Below are positions 53,050 through 64,000 of a stretch of DNA of 64,000 bases, in pieces. Within the stretch, counting starts at the first letter, position 1; each line of letters starts with the position of its first letter. This stretch comes from Archilochus colubris (lineage: Eukaryota > Chordata > Aves > Apodiformes > Trochilidae), in the NCBI GenBank assembly GCA_023079485.1, contig CM041085.1, positions 35,961,121-36,025,120 on the forward strand. The letters are read 5' to 3'. A program made the translations under genes and the position numbers. The notes beneath the pieces were generated by a model that ran no database searches, was not told the origin of the DNA, and saw nothing but the letters and a program-made list of their open reading frames with translations.

Positions 53050-53199
53050 ATGCACTGAGCCTCCGTAAGCGACAGGTCATGTGCATCACCCTGAAAGTCC
53101 TCCAGCACCTGGTGATGTCAGCTGACATGGTGGGGGAGGCCTTGGTGCCCTATTATCGACAAATCCTCCCTGTTCTGAACATCTTTAAGAATTCGAATG
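53050..53199 (+). CDS. PACRG: PACRG internal coding exon (second of two in window)
   Basis: This is a 150-nt exon whose first two bases (AT) complete the codon left open by the 43717-43888 exon, giving Asn. It then reads [20 protein letters not shown], followed by [19 protein letters not shown] and [10 protein letters not shown], and stops after the first base (G) of the next codon. The acceptor is TATCACAG behind a long C/T tract (about 52991-53045); the donor is GTGAGT. The motif [14 protein letters not shown] followed by [17 protein letters not shown] is diagnostic of PACRG and forms part of its helical-repeat fold. The exon is symmetric (phase 1 to phase 1), so skipping it would remove 50 residues without changing frame. 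No damage is visible, which supports a functional gene. The remaining C-terminal exon(s) were not found before 64000. Confidence 0.95.
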
Positions 53200-53337
53200 G
53201 TGAGTTATCCTAACAGACACTGTCTTTCAACTCCTAAGGCAAAAAAGGGCCTTGAGACAGGGTTAATTCACAATGTAGTTAAGATTTATTACTGTATATA
53301 AACTCAAATCCATTTGGAGCTCTAAATAATGTAAACT

Positions 53338-53347
53338 CCCCCCCCCC
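53338..53347. repeat. C10 homopolymer
   Basis: Ten consecutive C bases 139 bp after the PACRG donor. It is notable only because the surroundings are AT-rich, and it may vary through slippage. Confidence 0.9.
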
Positions 53348-55024
53348 TTACTATTCCCTGAGGATGCACTGAAATTAACAATTTCATTTATTACTCCTTG
53401 CACGTACAGTTTATTTAACACAGTACAGAAGCACTGAAGCAGTTCTATAATCTTCCAATAATTAAATTGTAAAGTTTTGTAACAGTCTTTTGAATACATT
53501 AATAAATTGCAAAGGTTTTTTTCCTCTTTCCAACACATTAGCTCAATCCAGCCTTTATAGTCCCTTCTGTGCTTTTCACAAACGATTCATCACTATACAC
53601 AGGCTTCGGAAAGTAGAAAAGTAGCAACAAACTAGTCAGTTTGAGGGTCAAGAAAACTTCTTGTTATAGAAAAATTTCAAGGTACATAATGTCTAGCAAA
53701 AACCTGGAGTCTGAAGCTATTACTGCTCACTTAGCAGGTTTTATTACAGAGAAATTTAGAACTCATTTGTATCTACAGTTGAGTGCGTTGTTTCCTTTGT
53801 AGTGCAAAGCTCCATTGCCAGTATCAGTCTCTAATAACTGATACTGTGAGTACTGTATTGTATACTGTGAACACATTTGCACCACAGTCAACAGCTAAAA
53901 TCACCATGATGTATCTTGTGCCTGCCAAAAATACTCATTTTTAAAATACTTCCCTGTCATAAATATGTACTTATCTGTTCAATTATTCATCAAGTCATTG
54001 ACTTTAAAGTTTCTGTTATTGACATGCATCACATAGATCAAAAGAAGTTAATTCCCCACAGTCTTGCAAAAGATGTTTTTCATAAAACTCATGGCATATT
54101 AGTTGTTACCTACAGGACTGCTTTCTGTTACACATTCTGTTTTCATTGCTACAAAATGTGCTATCTTGTACTTACTCTTTACTGATTCACCTCAGATTGA
54201 TAAATGCGTGTCCAAATGCCTGTCCAATGCAGGTCTGTGCTCTCAGTTATAAGGTAGGTGTAGGGACTGATCTAAGCTATTTTCTCCACTGCTTGTTCAT
54301 ACAGGTGGAAGGTGTGAGGAAGTGTATGCACCTCTTCCTTCTTTTATACATAGCTTGAGAGAGGAAGGACTGTGGAACATCTTCCAAGAGTTTTATGAAT
54401 TGCAATCTGTTAAGTCTGATACTGTTGAAGCTTTTCCAGAATTGAGGTAGCTGGAAGGAGTCATGTTTTAGTCATGGCCACCTCGCTAGATCAGTATCTA
54501 TCTGTTGAAAGTATCTCTTTTCCAGACTCAGCATCTGTGAATGCTGCTCTCACACTAAAGGAGCCTGTAGCCAAGAACATTAAGACGTAAAACAGTTCTG
54601 TTACTGGCAGTGCTGCTACTGGTGGCTTTTTATTGGTGGAAAAAGTGAGAGCATCCTTACCAAGTGGCCAGGGTGTGCTCTAGAAAAGGGTCAAAGCTTT
54701 CTGTTGAAACTGTTAGCCAGGGTTCAAAGGCTGGCAGGAGAGCAAGCAGAAGGGAACATGAATTCATCCCAGTGACTGGGGAATACTCCTGAGAGTCTAA
54801 TCTCTGTAAACTGAAAGGTGACTAGCAGTCTCTAAGGAAGCTCCCAAACATATGGACTATTATGCAAATGTGCTGCTATATAATGTAAGAAACAAAGAAA
54901 GCTGTGATAATGCTTACTAAGTCTATTATGAACACCATAATGCCACTGTAGTTTTCATTTAAATTTGTAATTTAAATGCACTGTAATGAAACTAATTTCA
55001 ATCTTGTGAAGAGTGAAAGAAAAG

Positions 55025-55062
55025 TATGTATAGATTCAAATGGAAATTTGAATCTATACATA
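55025..55062. repeat. Perfect 17-bp inverted repeat (hairpin)
   Basis: TATGTATAGATTCAAAT (55025-55041) and ATTTGAATCTATACATA (55046-55062) are exact reverse complements around a 4-nt loop (GGAA). A partial third copy, AGAATCTATAC, follows at about 55077. No transposon signature adjoins it. Confidence 0.9.
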
Positions 55063-58000
55063 ACACATACAGTACAGAATCTATACAAAAAATTCTTTTT
55101 TTTGCATCACAAATCTTCTCTTCTTGAGTCTCTTATAAGCTGCCTTTTATAAATCTGTGAGTTATCTGAGGTGAATACAATTTCAGAACAAATAGAATAA
55201 GTTTGTACTTTTATGAAAGCAAGCAAAAGATAAAAATAAAAGTAAAAAAATGGAATCCTCATATCCTGGAATATGGTATTAGAAAGTATACAAGAATGCT
55301 GTCTGAAACAGAAACCTGTTTATTAAAAGGATTAGAGTTATGAACAGCAAATTTCTCTTGTTTAATTTACTTGACTGGTAAATGAAAATTTCATTGACTT
55401 AGTTTAAAAACTATTTTATGCTGTCAAATCCAAGCAGTCTTAACAGCTGTATTACCTCAAAAAACGTACAAAAAATTACGTACAAAAAAATATTTTCATG
55501 TTATCAGTTTATGTTATTCAGTAGTGATCAAGAGCAGCTATGCAAATAAAATAATGTAGAACGGATCAAAAGAACATATTATTAAGACTTACATGCATCA
55601 GACAGAGAAGTCCCTCTCTAGCAAGGTAATTTTTACCTTGACTCTAGCAAATCACTTTTTACAAGTGACTTGTTTCAGTCACTGTAAGGCAAACTGTGGT
55701 AACAGGGCAGATTGAAGCCCAAATTTCTTTTGGCTGCAACAAAAACATTTTGACATTGTCACTTGGTTAAAGCTGCTGTGAACTTCTGTCAGTCTCTATG
55801 TATATATTCAGCCCTTTAAAATAAAATTTTAGAGATATGTTTGAGAATGCCTGATATAGCTAAATTGTAACATTCAACAAAGTGTGAAGTCACAAAGCAG
55901 AATTATACTGCGTGCTGTACAGCACCTGAGTATCATTTGGGAAAAAACATTCTCTTGTTTGAAAAGTACTTCACGTACTTTAGAGAACTCTATTTTACAA
56001 AATACAATGGTACTACATAGGCTCTAAAGGAGGAAGCAGAATTTCTGTGTTTAATTGCAGAAGCAAGAGACTGTGCCTACAGATTCCCTGTATTGGAATT
56101 GGAGTATTTTCAGAAATACTTGTGTATTTCAGAGACAGCAAATGGTCCTAAGAGAGGTTCGTGGTTAGTATTAAACAACAGCATCTGTCCTTTAATGTGA
56201 CCAGATATCCTCTAAAGAAAATCTCTTGCACAGAAGTTTTCAACTGTTTCCTCTTTCTGCTGGGAAAGTGATATGTTCTTTCATAAAGAATGTCAGTTCT
56301 GTTCTAAAATACTTTACCAACTCTGCATTCAGAAATGAAATTTAAAACAAAAATGGATGGCTCAAACATAAATCTTCTTGATAGACATCTTGTGGATGGC
56401 CAACATTATCTTCTTGAACTACTTATGATTTCTGAAATTTAAAATCAAAGGTTCTGAAATAGCTGTAAGTATGCACACTTCGAATGAGTAAGACCACTGT
56501 GATGTCACAGATCTGAATGAAAAAATTACTTTTAATGTTTTCTATTTTTTGATATACGCCTCCAGCACAAGAGAATTCAGAATGCTTTGATTCATCAGCA
56601 TTTAATGAAAAATACTGTTTTCCCAAAATAGACTCTCTTGTGCTGGTTTTTCAACTCTTTAAACAGGTAAAGATAAATTGATTGCACTCAAAAAAGTTAT
56701 CATACTGGTGAGAGGCAAAATATATTTTCGTTACACCAAAGTGCAATTAATGATATTACTTCAGCAGGCTTCCTATGAATTATAGTTCCAAAAATGCTTA
56801 TTTAACAAATATACCTGATTGTTTTTAAGAACATAAAACCATTTTTTTCCTATAAGATGATAGTTGAAAGGGTGTTTTTCAAAACTGTTATGCCTGTTGT
56901 CAAAAATATCACCTTGAAAACAAAATTCTCCTGGAATAACGTTCCACATAGTAATTGAATATAGACCATCATAAAAGTATTCTTTAACAGCTAACAACCG
57001 TTTTCTTACATATTTTGTTGCACACTGGCCAATCCCAACTTGTTTCAATGACCATTCCTGAATACGGAGTTATAAAAAACCCACTAGAAATTTGAAGTAT
57101 GAAACTTAGAAATTAGTGAAACTGTTACTAACTGTATCAGATAATTTGTTACTTTAGTATCTTTAAGGTGAAGCATTTGATTTTAAGCTGAAGATATAGT
57201 AAACTTTTAACGTATAATCAAAACCCTGTCAGGTACTTTATAGCACATGTAAAAAATTATCACACTTAGATCATAATTGCTGGGTAATTTCTAATTGCTA
57301 TCTAATTTCTTAGTTGAACATACAACATCAGTCTGTGTAAAATAAAACTTACTCAGCAGTGATATGTTATTAACACTTAGCACTTACTTTTAATGTGTTA
57401 ATAACCTAATTCAGCACGTTGAAAAATTAAAAGCTTCCCTTGTCAGAGAGTGCACATTGCACCCAGTATTTTCCTTTTCTTTTTTCAGTTTTTAATCTTT
57501 TGAGTGGGTTGACCCAAGCAAGGTGGTCTCTTGGATGACATACAAAAGTCAGAGCTAGGACTTCTGTATTCACAGGAAATTCCTGCTCAAGTGAAATAGT
57601 GGAAACATAAAATTATTTCTGTGCTGCTGTGTAAACATCAGTAAACTGATGATGAGAACTGCACTTTTCATTCTGTAATTCTGATTAAAGCTCCCTAAGT
57701 TTTGGAAAAGTAGAATTTCAGACATACACCTGCATATCTTATTTTCAATTGATTTGATCTAAGTAGGTCCCTATAGATTTCTTTGTCATCCTTTTGAGGC
57801 TCTTGATTCAATTTACAAAGAACTGAGACACCTACATTTCCTCCTAGGTGTTAAGGATTTCTTTGGATCTTCCCTTACAAATAATGTAGATTGTTAAAAA
57901 ATTGACTGCTACCCTTCCAGTAATGACTTCTTCCTTGGTAATTATTTTTTGTGTTTCTCACATAGTTGGCTTGCATGTAGTGTTACTGAGAAGGGGGTTC

Positions 58001-61000
58001 TTTAGTTGGACTGACAGTGCCTTCTTCATTTAGAAAAACTTTCAGAATACACGTTAAATACTGCTGAGAAAATATTTGTTTTCTGCATAATTCTTATGTA
58101 TGTTTGCAAACAACTGTGACTAAGTTTAAGGGGACATATGGTTCCAACTTGTCAGATTTATTAAGGTAGAATATTTAAAAATTTTAAATATACATCTGAA
58201 ATATGTGTTTGTTTAATAATTCTAAGTGTATTATGTTTTGTTTACTGCAGATATTTTTAATTTGTTTGCTCAATTAGAATTTCTGTTCCGAGAAGACTAT
58301 CTGTGAAAGTCAGTGTGTTGCCAAAATTTCAGAAATTGGCTCTGCATCTGGCTGCTTTTATATCAGCTGAAAAAAAGACTTAATGGGGAGCTAGGGAGAG
58401 AGATGGAATTCCTTGTCTGGATGACCTTTTTCCTTGTGGCATCTCTCTTTGCACTCCAGGAGAACAGATTGAAGCCCTATGTAATGTAGCAGTGCCATGT
58501 AGCCATTGGTGCCATTAAAGCCACCATATTCAGGTGATTAAAGTGCTTCAGGCCCTTCAGTTATTATCCTATTATATAATTTCATTTATTTTCAAAACTT
58601 TGCTTTTTTTTCACAGTTTTTGAAGGACAGTCCAGGCAACAAAAACTGATTTTGTGAATACATAGCTTTGCACTATTAATTTGTTTTTCTATATTGCACC
58701 TCCACTGTCCTTCTTTTTAGAAACACTAACAAAAATACGTATTCTTGTTATATCATCTCGCTATTCCAATGATCATGGAATTAGCACATGAAAATCTCAG
58801 TTTGTTTTGGCTTTTCTTATATGAGAATTATATGAATTAGATTACATATTTATGATCAGAGCATTTGAATACTACTATCTGCATCTAATCCAGAAACTTC
58901 TGTTTCAGCTAGGAGTTATATTTTTGAAGAAAGAAAAAAAAAAAAAAAAGTAAAGAGAAAAAATCCAAACCAAACAGACCAACCAACACCTGTTTTTATA
59001 TTAAGACTTTTCACTTTTAGACCACATTAGGTTCCTTGTTACTTTCTCTTTGAAAGTTAAATTAGACATTCAGGAAAAGGTAAGAAATGCCAAAGCTACC
59101 ATTCAACTCTAGATCTTCTCACTTTGTTTTATGGATTATAATCCATATTCTGTTTACTTACTGTTTATAACATAACACAAATATTTTGTACAAATTTCCA
59201 CAACTTTGGATAAATGTGTATCACTAAATATTTTTACAGCTTTTCACTGTTGTGCTTTTCACTGCTGTCCTATTGCTATAAATTTTACTGGCACACAGTT
59301 TCTGTATTAATTTTCTCTTTCCATTACATAGATGAATATCTTTTCATGAATTAACAATCAGTTTTGCTTCAATTTCTTGGCCAAGTGCCTATAATATTGT
59401 ATGTATCAGAACATATGCGGGAAAGACCACCTGAGGAGCCATTGGAAATAAGTATAAAATCTTTTGTCTCCTCAAAAGATATATTCATTCAAGGGAAATA
59501 AAGTACAGGGATTCAAGGGAAAAGTGGTCACAATGAAAACAGTGATATCAAACGTTTTTTCTTAATTTAAAAAATATGAAAGTCTCTTTAACAATTGTGT
59601 CATGGTCATCTTTCTCCTTCCCCCAGAAAAGTAAAGTCTGGTGAAGAGGAATCTGGCCACAACTTTTGAAGTTGCCAACTATGTAGTTTTTTACAAAAAG
59701 TGTAGACTTTTTATTTAAAAAAACGAATACTGCAAAGTGTTTCTGGTCTTGGGCTGAAAACAAAACAAAACTGATTATCAGTTGGCATTAGAAAATATTT
59801 GTCTGCAGTTCCTGCTGCTGCTCTTCAAGATTAATTTTGATGGCTTATGCTCTCATCCTCCACTGTAGCTTAATTTTCAACCACATTAAACTCCTTATTA
59901 CACTTCTCATAGGAGACCTGCACTGATCACTGATTAGTCAGTGGGTGCCTCATGAAAGGTGTAAATGAAAAGTGTGTGAAGCTGTAAGTTCAGTGAGCCA
60001 AGATGACTGAGTTTCCAAATCAACTTTTTTTTTTTAAACTCCAGTGAAACTTCAAATAACAAAATATTTACTGTCCAGTTTTCCACTGAAAAGTATTTTC
60101 TCTTGAATATTTTGGCAGAATTTTGGTATCAAAATCTCTATAACAAAAATATTTTTCAAGCAATTCTATTTAAGAGTACTAGTTTTCATTACAGCTAATA
60201 CACAAGGATTGTTCATTAGATTGACATTTCTCAATCTTTTGAAGGTGTTGGTAAGTTATCTTATTTGGAAGAAATCTTGGGATCATTTACCTTTTTTTTT
60301 TTGAAGATTTCCACAGCTCATCATATGTGTGTTTGCTTAAATAATTTTTCAGGAGCTACATTTAGGCTGGGGTTTGAAAACTCACATAGTACTTTCATTT
60401 TCCTCTCTTTCGTATGTCTGCCTGGTTGCATGCATAAAATCTGTGCAATTTAGCTGTTTATTCATGAATTTATCACCATGGATAAAAAGGTCATTATAGA
60501 AGATCAGTGGTCCCCACATCACGGGGCAGTTCTTTCTGGCCTTAATGTTTATTATTTAGGTCTAATTTGAACTTTCTGTGCCATGTGACTGTAGTGTCAG
60601 GGTTTGGTATTAGGAATATGAGCTATTAGTAACAGAAGGAATTTGTTATTCTTCTTATTTTTAATAAGGGTGCTGTAAAAAAACTTTTTTAAACTAAGAT
60701 TCATACCATTGCCCCAAATCCATTATTAGGAATTCATGACAGAAAGCTGGTGAAGAGGAAAAATAAAAGAACCATGGGTTTGTGGGGGTTTTAGTACTAG
60801 TTTGGTAGTAATGCACAACCAAAATAGAAAAAGACTATAGGTTCTGAGGCAGTGCTTCAAAGAAATATTAACAGCAGTGGCTTATAAAAATACATAAACA
60901 AGACAAATACAATTTGTAGCATGAAATGTCTTATGTTCTCATCCTGCTTTTTACTTGCTCCAGTCTTGACTTGCTATCTAGACATCAGTTTTTTCACCTT

Positions 61001-64000
61001 GGATCAGTCATAATTGTAGATAAATTTGTTCTGTCTGAAGGATCCTTCAGATTATCACTATATGTAGCAATTTTGTAACAACTATTGTACAATAAATACT
61101 AAATTAACTTGGTTGAAGGTCATGCTTAAAACATACAACTATAACTAAACAACTTCAACTATCTTTTGTATTTGCTCATGTTTTTAAAAATATGTTTAGA
61201 CAGTCACAGAACTACTTAGAGGTTTTGGGGGTTTTTGTGTTTGGAGTTTTTTGGGGTTTTTTTTTAGGTTCTTGTTTTTCCCTAGGATTAGTCTTGCAGT
61301 GTACTTGTCAGAGTTTTGAAGCAGATCCATTTCTGGTGTATTTCCAAGGTCCTGGTAATGGTGAGTTCACCACTCAGGTCCCTGAGTAAGATTCTGAAGC
61401 TCTACAATAGTACAACTACATACCTATGGTTTGTCATTGAACTGAGCTAGGAACTGTAATTTGGAGTTAAATGTAGGTGTAGTGTGGATTATATAATACT
61501 TTGTACAGTTCTATTATGAGTATATTAAAGTATAGGTTAGAACAAACAATGACTATCAATTTATTCATTGATATACTTTAAGAATAAATATTCAGAATAT
61601 TTCTCTAATTAACAGAGTAGAACAAACAGACCACAAATTCTGTAGATAACTGAGGAAAGAAACTGGATGCATGAAATGGGAATTTTTGCTGAAAGAATTT
61701 TCTTCAGCAAACCTCATCTTTTTTTCTGGTTGCTAAGCCTCTTTTTTTCTTCTAACATTTTCCCCTCTATTTCTTTCATTTCCTAATCCTGTTGCGTTTT
61801 ATGTCAGCTTTGTAGAAGACTTGACTCCTGTTTTTATTTTTTGAGATAAGTTTGTGGAGAAAAAATTCTTTTAGTTTTGCTATTATTGTCAGTGTCTGCG
61901 TGTAAGAAGGGAGATTCCTTTAGCAAGTGACACCAGAAGAAGTTAGATACATTTTAAGAATTACCTTTTCCTCCTCAACCGAAGCAAATTCAGGGGATGA
62001 GTTCCAGAGAAGGGGAAGTTTTTTTAAGATCTCTGTCCAGTATAGCATAGCTTTAAGGTAGATGTTCAATAGATACAACCTTCCCACTACGGGAAGTGTT
62101 ATTCAAGATAGTAGTAGGCATCTGTTTTGAAACTGAGAAAGAAAATTACCTAACTTTTTCCTTGTGAAGGAAGTTTCAGAAATTGCTGTAGCTGAGAGGT
62201 ATTCCTGTAGTTTCTATTGAGGATGGTTTTCTCCTACAGTTGTACTCGTGTTGGAATTTATCACTCTTGTTATCAGTTTAGTATTCAGAAATTTCCATCC
62301 CTTCCTTGTAATTTTCTTAGGAGTTATCCACCTATATGTGTTGTGTGATTTGATAAGAAAAGCAGGTATACTTTTCAGTCACATTATCGTGAGTGAGCAA
62401 GCACCTAAGGAATGAAAAGAACCAAGATACATGCACACATACCTGAATTTCCATAGATGACTGTATTTCAGATTAATGACAACTGTGAAACAAGAAAAAT
62501 CTATGTTGAAAAATGTGAGTGCCACGTTAAATTCTGATCTTTACTTTAAACTGTAGATTGTATATTGTATTTCTGACCAGCAATGGAAAGAGAAGATATT
62601 CAGAAAGCCAGGGTATGTGAAACTAAGTTGCGTCTTTGGAGGAACCCATCTGCCTCTCCTTACTTCAGGGAGAGCCTGGAGGTTAGACTTGCTGGAAGCA
62701 AAGTTGCTTTGGTGAATTAACTGTCATGTGCTAGAGATTTCAGAGAAGCAAATAGTCCCTAAAGTCCCTAAAGTCTATTGTCACAAGGCTGCCAGTTGCA
62801 AGTCAAGGCCAAAGAGTGGAGTGGTCTTAACAGGCAAATCCTCATAAATGTCCAGCATTACACACTGAGGAAAATAAATAGGAGACAAAAGTATAGTTTG
62901 AGTTGCAGGCTCTGTAATAAAAAAACATTGTGTGCTTTTTTAATTGAGCAGCAGCACAACCAGTTAAGTAGGCATTATGAAAAGGCAGTTTCCTTGAGGC
63001 ACATGAGACATGCTCCTTGGCCTCCAGAATATGTTCTTGTAAGATGGTAAATTGATTCTGTTCTTTTTTTTTCTGTAAAATGAACTCCTACACACCTTAT
63101 TTAACCACCTCCTAGTAATGCAAAGACTTTGATAAAACCAAATATGTGTGTGAATGATTTTGTTTCTTTGCAATACTTTTCCTAGTGTTCCTTGAATTTT
63201 AAACAAATACTTCCTATAGGAAGAATACGTCACAGGCCCTGACAAGGAAGAGATATGTGTACAGCAAACTTAAAGTTTCAGAACTTATTTCCATATACAT
63301 ATTTGGCTATGAAGAGGGAAATTGAGGACCTACCATCTGGAATTTTTAATGTGTAAGATAGGGGCGTGGCGTGGGAGGTGGTGTTTGTTTTATTTTAATA
63401 AAGACAGATCTGTAATGAAGATACCATTGCATTATTGTTAGGGGTTTAACAATTTGAGGTTCTGTTGTGGAGATGCAAAGGTTGTTTTCTATCTTTTTGA
63501 AAACTCATTTCTTGTTATATTGACTTTTTTATGGACTCTAGAGAATAGGTCAGATAAAACTTAATTGAGGAAGGGAAACAAGGAAGTAGCAGAGAGTAAA
63601 TTTAAATCTTTAAGGTCTTCTGTTGCAGAGGCCCTCTTTTAGATATGTTTATCAAGCTTATAGACAATATTCTTGCTACTTTGCCAGAAGCTAGTGGATA
63701 GTGAAGAAGTTAGTATTTCTTGTGTGGAATCCCAAGGAAACATGGATCTCAAGGCAGAAGTAGAAGTTTGTTTGTGGAGGTCAATTTGAGATTAAGAACT
63801 TGATGTGTAGCTCAGGAAAAAACCAAACCTTTGAAAACTAGATTTCAAAATATTTCTTAACTTGAATGGGACTTCATACATGAAGAGTATTCCAAGCCTT
63901 TTTGTTTTTTCCAAGGCTTTTCTATTTGGAAAATAAGAATTTTTTAATTTTTTTTTTTTTTTTAACATTTAATTACATAGTAACATTCTTTATTGCAGAA

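Larger units (their letters stand above)
53200..64000 (+). other. PACRG: PACRG downstream intron (5' part)
   Basis: It begins with the donor GTGAGT and runs to the window edge. It is AT-rich and mostly unique; I recognised no LINE or LTR copy. It holds a run of ten C at 53338-53347, a 17-bp perfect hairpin at 55025-55062 and an A-rich stretch near 58930-58950. No following PACRG exon was recognised. Confidence 0.75.

Noticed and set aside
58920..58950. A-rich run as the tail of a processed pseudogene or SINE
   Set aside because: No coding or SINE-like body and no target-site duplication are visible upstream of the A-run.
63985..64000. TTCTTTATTGCAG/AA at the window edge as the next PACRG acceptor
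   Set aside because: It looks like an acceptor, but only two exon bases are visible. G plus AA would give Glu, where PACRG as I remember it has a different residue. It cannot be supported.
1..64000. A novel defence, mobile or biosynthetic system
   Set aside because: The window is eukaryotic intron with known transposon classes. Nothing indicates an operon, CRISPR array or clustered novel genes.

Overview
This window looks like an AT-rich stretch of a bird nuclear genome. The evidence is a set of CR1 LINE copies (most 5'-truncated, with ATTCTATG-type 3' tails) and two avian-style solo LTRs, together with the absence of recognisable Alu, B1/B2 or mammalian L1 sequence. There is no bacterial, plasmid or phage gene organisation. 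The species cannot be fixed from the sequence; some subfamilies are of the kind common in neoavian and passerine genomes.

The only gene I can support is PACRG (parkin co-regulated gene), transcribed on the + strand and seen as two internal coding exons, 43717-43888 and 53050-53199. They join in frame across a 9.16 kb intron: the first exon ends after codon base 1, the second supplies bases 2 and 3, and the split codon reads Asn. Both have canonical AG/GT sites and strong pyrimidine tracts. The joined peptide is highly similar to the middle and C-terminal part of PACRG, a microtubule inner protein at the A/B-tubule junction of ciliary doublets. The first coding exons, the last exon(s), the UTRs and the promoter lie outside the window or were not found.

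Layout: 1-43716 is the upstream intron, with eleven CR1-derived segments of different ages, counting one split copy once. Near its 3' end is a nested structure: an old antisense CR1 (40231-41672) is split by a 933-bp solo LTR (40396-41328, TG...CA ends, 5-bp ATAAC target duplication). A second, unrelated solo LTR in the opposite orientation follows at 41874-42686. 43889-53049 is the central intron, holding an ancient CR1 fragment (47271-47575), an old amniote retroposon tail (50129-50249) and a 16-bp perfect hairpin. 53200-64000 is the start of the downstream intron, apparently unique sequence apart from simple repeats and a 17-bp perfect hairpin.

No tRNA, rRNA, CRISPR array, operon or novel system was recognised. 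Nearly all 60-110-codon open frames are chance frames in AT-rich intron or fragments of the CR1 reverse-transcriptase ORF tail.
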